Shown: positions 6,306 through 7,622 of the stretch, piece by piece
Numbering within the stretch: the stretch's first letter is position 1
How the letters are laid out: every line of letters begins with the position of its first letter
NCBI GenBank assembly: GCA_034666705.1
Contig: JAXDLH010000199.1
Span: 1 to 7,622, forward strand
Reading direction: 5' to 3'
DNA: 7,622 nucleotides
From: JAXDLH01 sp034666705
GTDB taxonomy: Bacteria; Chloroflexota; UBA6077; SHYK01
Notes under the pieces: model-generated
Told to the model about the DNA's origin: nothing
Database searches by the model: none
What the model saw: the letters and a program-made list of their open reading frames with translations, nothing else
Translations under genes and position numbers: made by a program

Positions 6306-6671
6306 TCAGGTCTGGGCGGCGACGGCGGACCCGATCTGGTAATCGACTCGCAGGATCTCGAGCGGCTCGTCGCTCGTGCTCTCGAACCAGTACTTCGTGC
6401 CAGCAGGGAGCAGGACGCCCTCGTGCGTGCCGAGCTCGGCGATGACGATGTCACCTTCGCCGTAGAAGATAGCGGCGCCCGCGAGCACGATCCACACGCC
6501 ATCCTCGGTGGCGTGCGAGTGCAGGCTGTTGTGGGCACCCTTGGCCATAACCTGGATCTCGCTCACGACGCGATCGGTCTGGCAGAGATAAAAATGTTTG
6601 CGGCGCGGATCATCGCGGCCGTCCTCTGCGTCGCGGCCGGGATAGCGGAACCGAACGATAGCATCAGGCAT
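6306..6671 (-). CDS. Small single-domain cupin protein
   Basis: This is a 121-aa cytoplasmic protein starting at ATG 6671, with GGAGGG (6686-6681) 9 nt upstream; an in-frame ATG at 6749 lies inside a palindrome and would add an unrelated Arg/Asn-rich extension. The cupin barrel spans about residues 35-110. Motif 1 reads GAHNSLHSHATEDGVWIVLAG (45-65), giving metal ligands His51 and His53, with the acidic residue shifted to Glu56 instead of the usual spacing. Motif 2, GVLLPAGTKYWFES (85-98), keeps PxG, but the usual His is an aromatic residue. The pattern resembles RmlC-like cupins annotated as mannose-6-phosphate isomerase-like. With only two clear His ligands, metal-dependent catalysis is uncertain; a sugar- or small-ligand-binding role is equally possible. 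It is divergent from the GH28-like gene across a 527-bp gap. Confidence 0.82.
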   Translation of the reverse strand: MPDAIVRFRYPGRDAEDGRDDPRRKHFYLCQTDRVVSEIQVMAKGAHNSLHSHATEDGVWIVLAGAAIFYGEGDIVIAELGTHEGVLLPAGTKYWFESTSDEPLEILRVDYQIGSAVAAQT

Positions 6672-6688
6672 GGGGCGTTTCCCTCCAT

Positions 6689-6714
6689 CTATTGAGCTAT
6701 TGAACCGACTATTG
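6689..6714 (-). repeat. Three CTATTG direct repeats beside the cupin ribosome binding site
   Basis: CTATTG occurs at 6689-6694, 6697-6702 and 6709-6714 (CAATAG on the gene strand). The first two form an 8-bp tandem (CTATTGAG, CTATTGAA); the third is 12 nt further. They end 3 nt from the cupin Shine-Dalgarno, so they lie in its leader or core promoter. This AT-richer stretch stands out in very GC-rich surroundings. Confidence 0.4.
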
Positions 6715-6741
6715 GGCCGAGCGAGCTGCCGCCCGGGCCCT

Positions 6742-6755
6742 GGGACCATGGTCCC
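6742..6755. promoter_or_regulatory. Perfect 14-bp palindrome upstream of the cupin gene
   Basis: GGGACCATGGTCCC is fully self-complementary and lies 71-84 nt upstream of the cupin start at 6671. Its position fits a dimeric repressor or activator site. It shares GGACCATG with the palindrome upstream of the CPBP gene. No regulator gene is adjacent, so the assignment is positional only. Confidence 0.35.
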
Positions 6756-6884
6756 TCCGCGCTGGGTGACGAGGCGAGCGTACGCGCCGGTGCGACACCT
6801 GTCAATTTGGGCCGGCAGCGGACGCCAGCTCAGATTCGCCGGTTACCAACCAGTGGGTCAGTTCCTCCGTGCAGGGCCATCGTG

Positions 6885-6966
6885 CCGGTAGGGGAGGGGC
6901 TTGCCCCCTCCGCCCGGTAATGGTGGCGCGGGGCGGTGCGGCGAGGGACAAGCCTTCGCCCTACCG
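6885..6966. repeat. Intergenic GC-rich palindromic repeat, copy 2
   Basis: The outer ends CCGGTAGGG (6885-6893) and CCCTACCGG (6959-6967) are exact inverted copies, and the arms continue with imperfect pairing (GGCTTG on the left, CAAGCC on the right) around a GC-rich centre. The order of blocks (GTAGGG, G-rich, CTTG, C-rich / mirror image) is the same as in copy 1 at 2188-2265, so the two are related elements. It lies between divergent genes and is itself inside a wider 10-bp inverted repeat. Confidence 0.7.
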
Positions 6967-7033
6967 GAACGACGGTACCCACGCCAAGGCTCCGATCATG
7001 CGCACTGACCCACAGATGGACAATCACCGTTTG

Positions 7034-7065
7034 GTATGACCTTTTGGTCGTATGACCTTTTGGTC
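7034..7065 (+). repeat. 16-bp tandem repeat of alternating GACC/GGTC half-sites
   Basis: GTATGACCTTTTGGTC occurs twice head to tail (7034-7049, 7050-7065) without mismatch, and a partial third copy (TTTGGTAT) leads into it. GACC and GGTC alternate with starts at 7038, 7046, 7054 and 7062, an exact 8-bp period. This is typical of a clustered operator for a dimeric regulator and lies 134-165 nt upstream of the GH28-like start. Confidence 0.6.
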
Positions 7066-7075
7066 GGGCGATGCG

Positions 7076-7184
7076 GTTGCACCAGCGGGAGCACCGGGGC
7101 CGTGAGCGCCCGTCTGAAAACTTGGTGGCGGGCGGGAGCAGCTCGCGTTGCACCAGTGGGGTCAACCGGGTCGCGAGCGCCCGT
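7076..7184 (+). repeat. Pair of 38-bp imperfect direct repeats
   Basis: Segments 7076-7113 and 7147-7184 align without gaps and agree at 31 of 38 positions, including identical ends GTTGCACCAG and GAGCGCCCGT. The spacing start to start is 71 bp. The second copy ends 14 nt before the GH28-like start codon. They could be a local duplication or two copies of a dispersed repeat. Confidence 0.55.
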
Positions 7185-7198
7185 GCTACGATGCGGCG

Positions 7199-7622
7199 AT
7201 GCGATGCATGGCCCTCGCGCTGGCGCTGATCTGGGCGGCAAGTGCGCCCGTTGGCAATGGCTCGCCCGCCTGCGACCCGCGCGTCGACGGGGCGGTCGGG
7301 GACGGCGTGGCGGCGGACACCATAGCGCTCCAGGCCACGCTCGACCGCTGTGTCGGCGGCACGGTGCGCGTAGCGCCGGGGACATATCGAATTGGCCCGA
7401 TTGCACTCCCGTCTCGCACGACCCTCGAGTTAGCGGCCGGGGCCACCCTCCTCGCATCGGGCACCGCCGGCGACTACACGCTCCCCAATGGCCAACGGCG
7501 CGCGCTCGTCAGCGCAAGCGACGTGACGAACGTGGCCATCGTCGGCGCCGGCACGATCGACGGCGCGGGTGCGCCCTGGTGGGAGCAGTTCCGAGCCGAT
7601 ACCGAGGCCGGCCGCGCCCCAC
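7199..7622 (+). CDS. Secreted GH28/pectate-lyase-fold (polygalacturonase-like) protein, 3' end outside the window
   Basis: The frame is open from ATG 7199 to the window edge, giving 141 residues so far. Residues 1-15 (MRCMALALALIWAASA onward) look like a short export signal with cleavage near ASA|PV. The mature start CDPRVDGAVGDGVAADTIALQATLDRC matches the N-terminal turn common to GH28 and pectate-lyase superfamily proteins (D-x-x-x-GAxGDGxxxDTxALQxAid). GGTVRVAPGTYRIGPIALPSR follows, then VAIVGAGTIDGAGAPWW (112-128), the GxGTIDGxGxxWW signature seen in polygalacturonases. The catalytic Asp residues of GH28 would lie further on, outside the window, so the reaction cannot be confirmed; likely substrates are pectin or related polysaccharides. 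No clear ribosome binding site precedes 7199; ATG 7208 is an alternative start. Confidence 0.82.
   Translation, partial: MRCMALALALIWAASAPVGNGSPACDPRVDGAVGDGVAADTIALQATLDRCVGGTVRVAPGTYRIGPIALPSRTTLELAAGATLLASGTAGDYTLPNGQRRALVSASDVTNVAIVGAGTIDGAGAPWWEQFRADTEAGRAP

Larger units (their letters stand above)
6672..7198. other. 527-bp gene-free divergent intergenic region rich in repeats
   Basis: I see no credible coding sequence here on either strand; the reading frames present are Arg/Pro-rich and cross the repeats. From left to right it holds the cupin ribosome binding site, three CTATTG motifs (6689-6714), a 14-bp palindrome (6742-6755), a 10-bp inverted repeat enclosing a palindromic repeat (6853-7013), a 16-bp tandem repeat (7034-7065) and a 38-bp direct repeat (7076-7184). 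It must contain the promoters of both flanking genes, but no consensus -35/-10 pair stands out. Confidence 0.75.

Noticed and set aside
7034..7184. A CRISPR array upstream of the GH28-like gene
   Set aside because: The 16-bp units abut without spacers and the 38-bp pair has only two copies with 7 mismatches; no cas gene is present.
7066..7198. A tRNA or small RNA gene in the repeats before the GH28-like gene
   Set aside because: No cloverleaf, T-loop consensus or strong hairpin with a T tract could be built; the best stem, CGCCCG with CGGGCG, has a 16-nt loop.

Overview
The window is GC-rich DNA with many GTG/TTG starts. It carries secreted proteins with Thr/Pro-rich tails next to cohesin-like and PPC-like beta-sandwich domains, plus short GC-rich palindromic repeats between genes. 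This combination is what I would expect from a Chloroflexota genome (Thermomicrobia-like), but no rRNA or marker gene is present and the taxonomy is inference only.

Layout. The left half (1-4721) is all on the plus strand: the end of a cohesin-like extracellular protein, a FabZ/HotDog dehydratase, a small secreted PPC-like protein, an EAL-HDOD cyclic-di-GMP protein of the YuxH/CdgJ type, and a tandem-domain universal stress protein. The genes are separated by 130-280 bp, so they look like individual transcription units. The third quarter (4718-6671) is on the minus strand: a cupin, a CPBP-family intramembrane protease and a DUF433 protein. The DUF433 stop overlaps, by ATGA, the start of a frameshifted and truncated DUF5615 (PIN-like) remnant, which is a decayed toxin-antitoxin pair. 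The right end (7199-7622) is the start of a plus-strand secreted GH28/pectate-lyase-fold protein that runs off the window and has no closed ORF here.

The 527-bp gap between the divergent cupin and GH28-like genes is the most structured non-coding part. It holds a triplicated CTATTG motif, a perfect 14-bp palindrome, a palindromic repeat enclosed by a 10-bp inverted repeat, a 16-bp tandem duplication made of alternating GACC/GGTC half-sites at an exact 8-bp period, and a 38-bp imperfect direct repeat. Related GC-rich palindromic elements occur at 2188-2265 and, in degraded form, near 6203-6258, which points to a dispersed repeat family.

The genes do not form one pathway. Themes are surface or secreted proteins (cohesin-like, PPC-like, GH28-like), signalling and stress (EAL-HDOD, Usp) and a defence/stability remnant (DUF433/DUF5615). 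I do not see a complete novel system. The best leads are the decayed toxin-antitoxin locus and the repeat-rich region upstream of the GH28-like gene.
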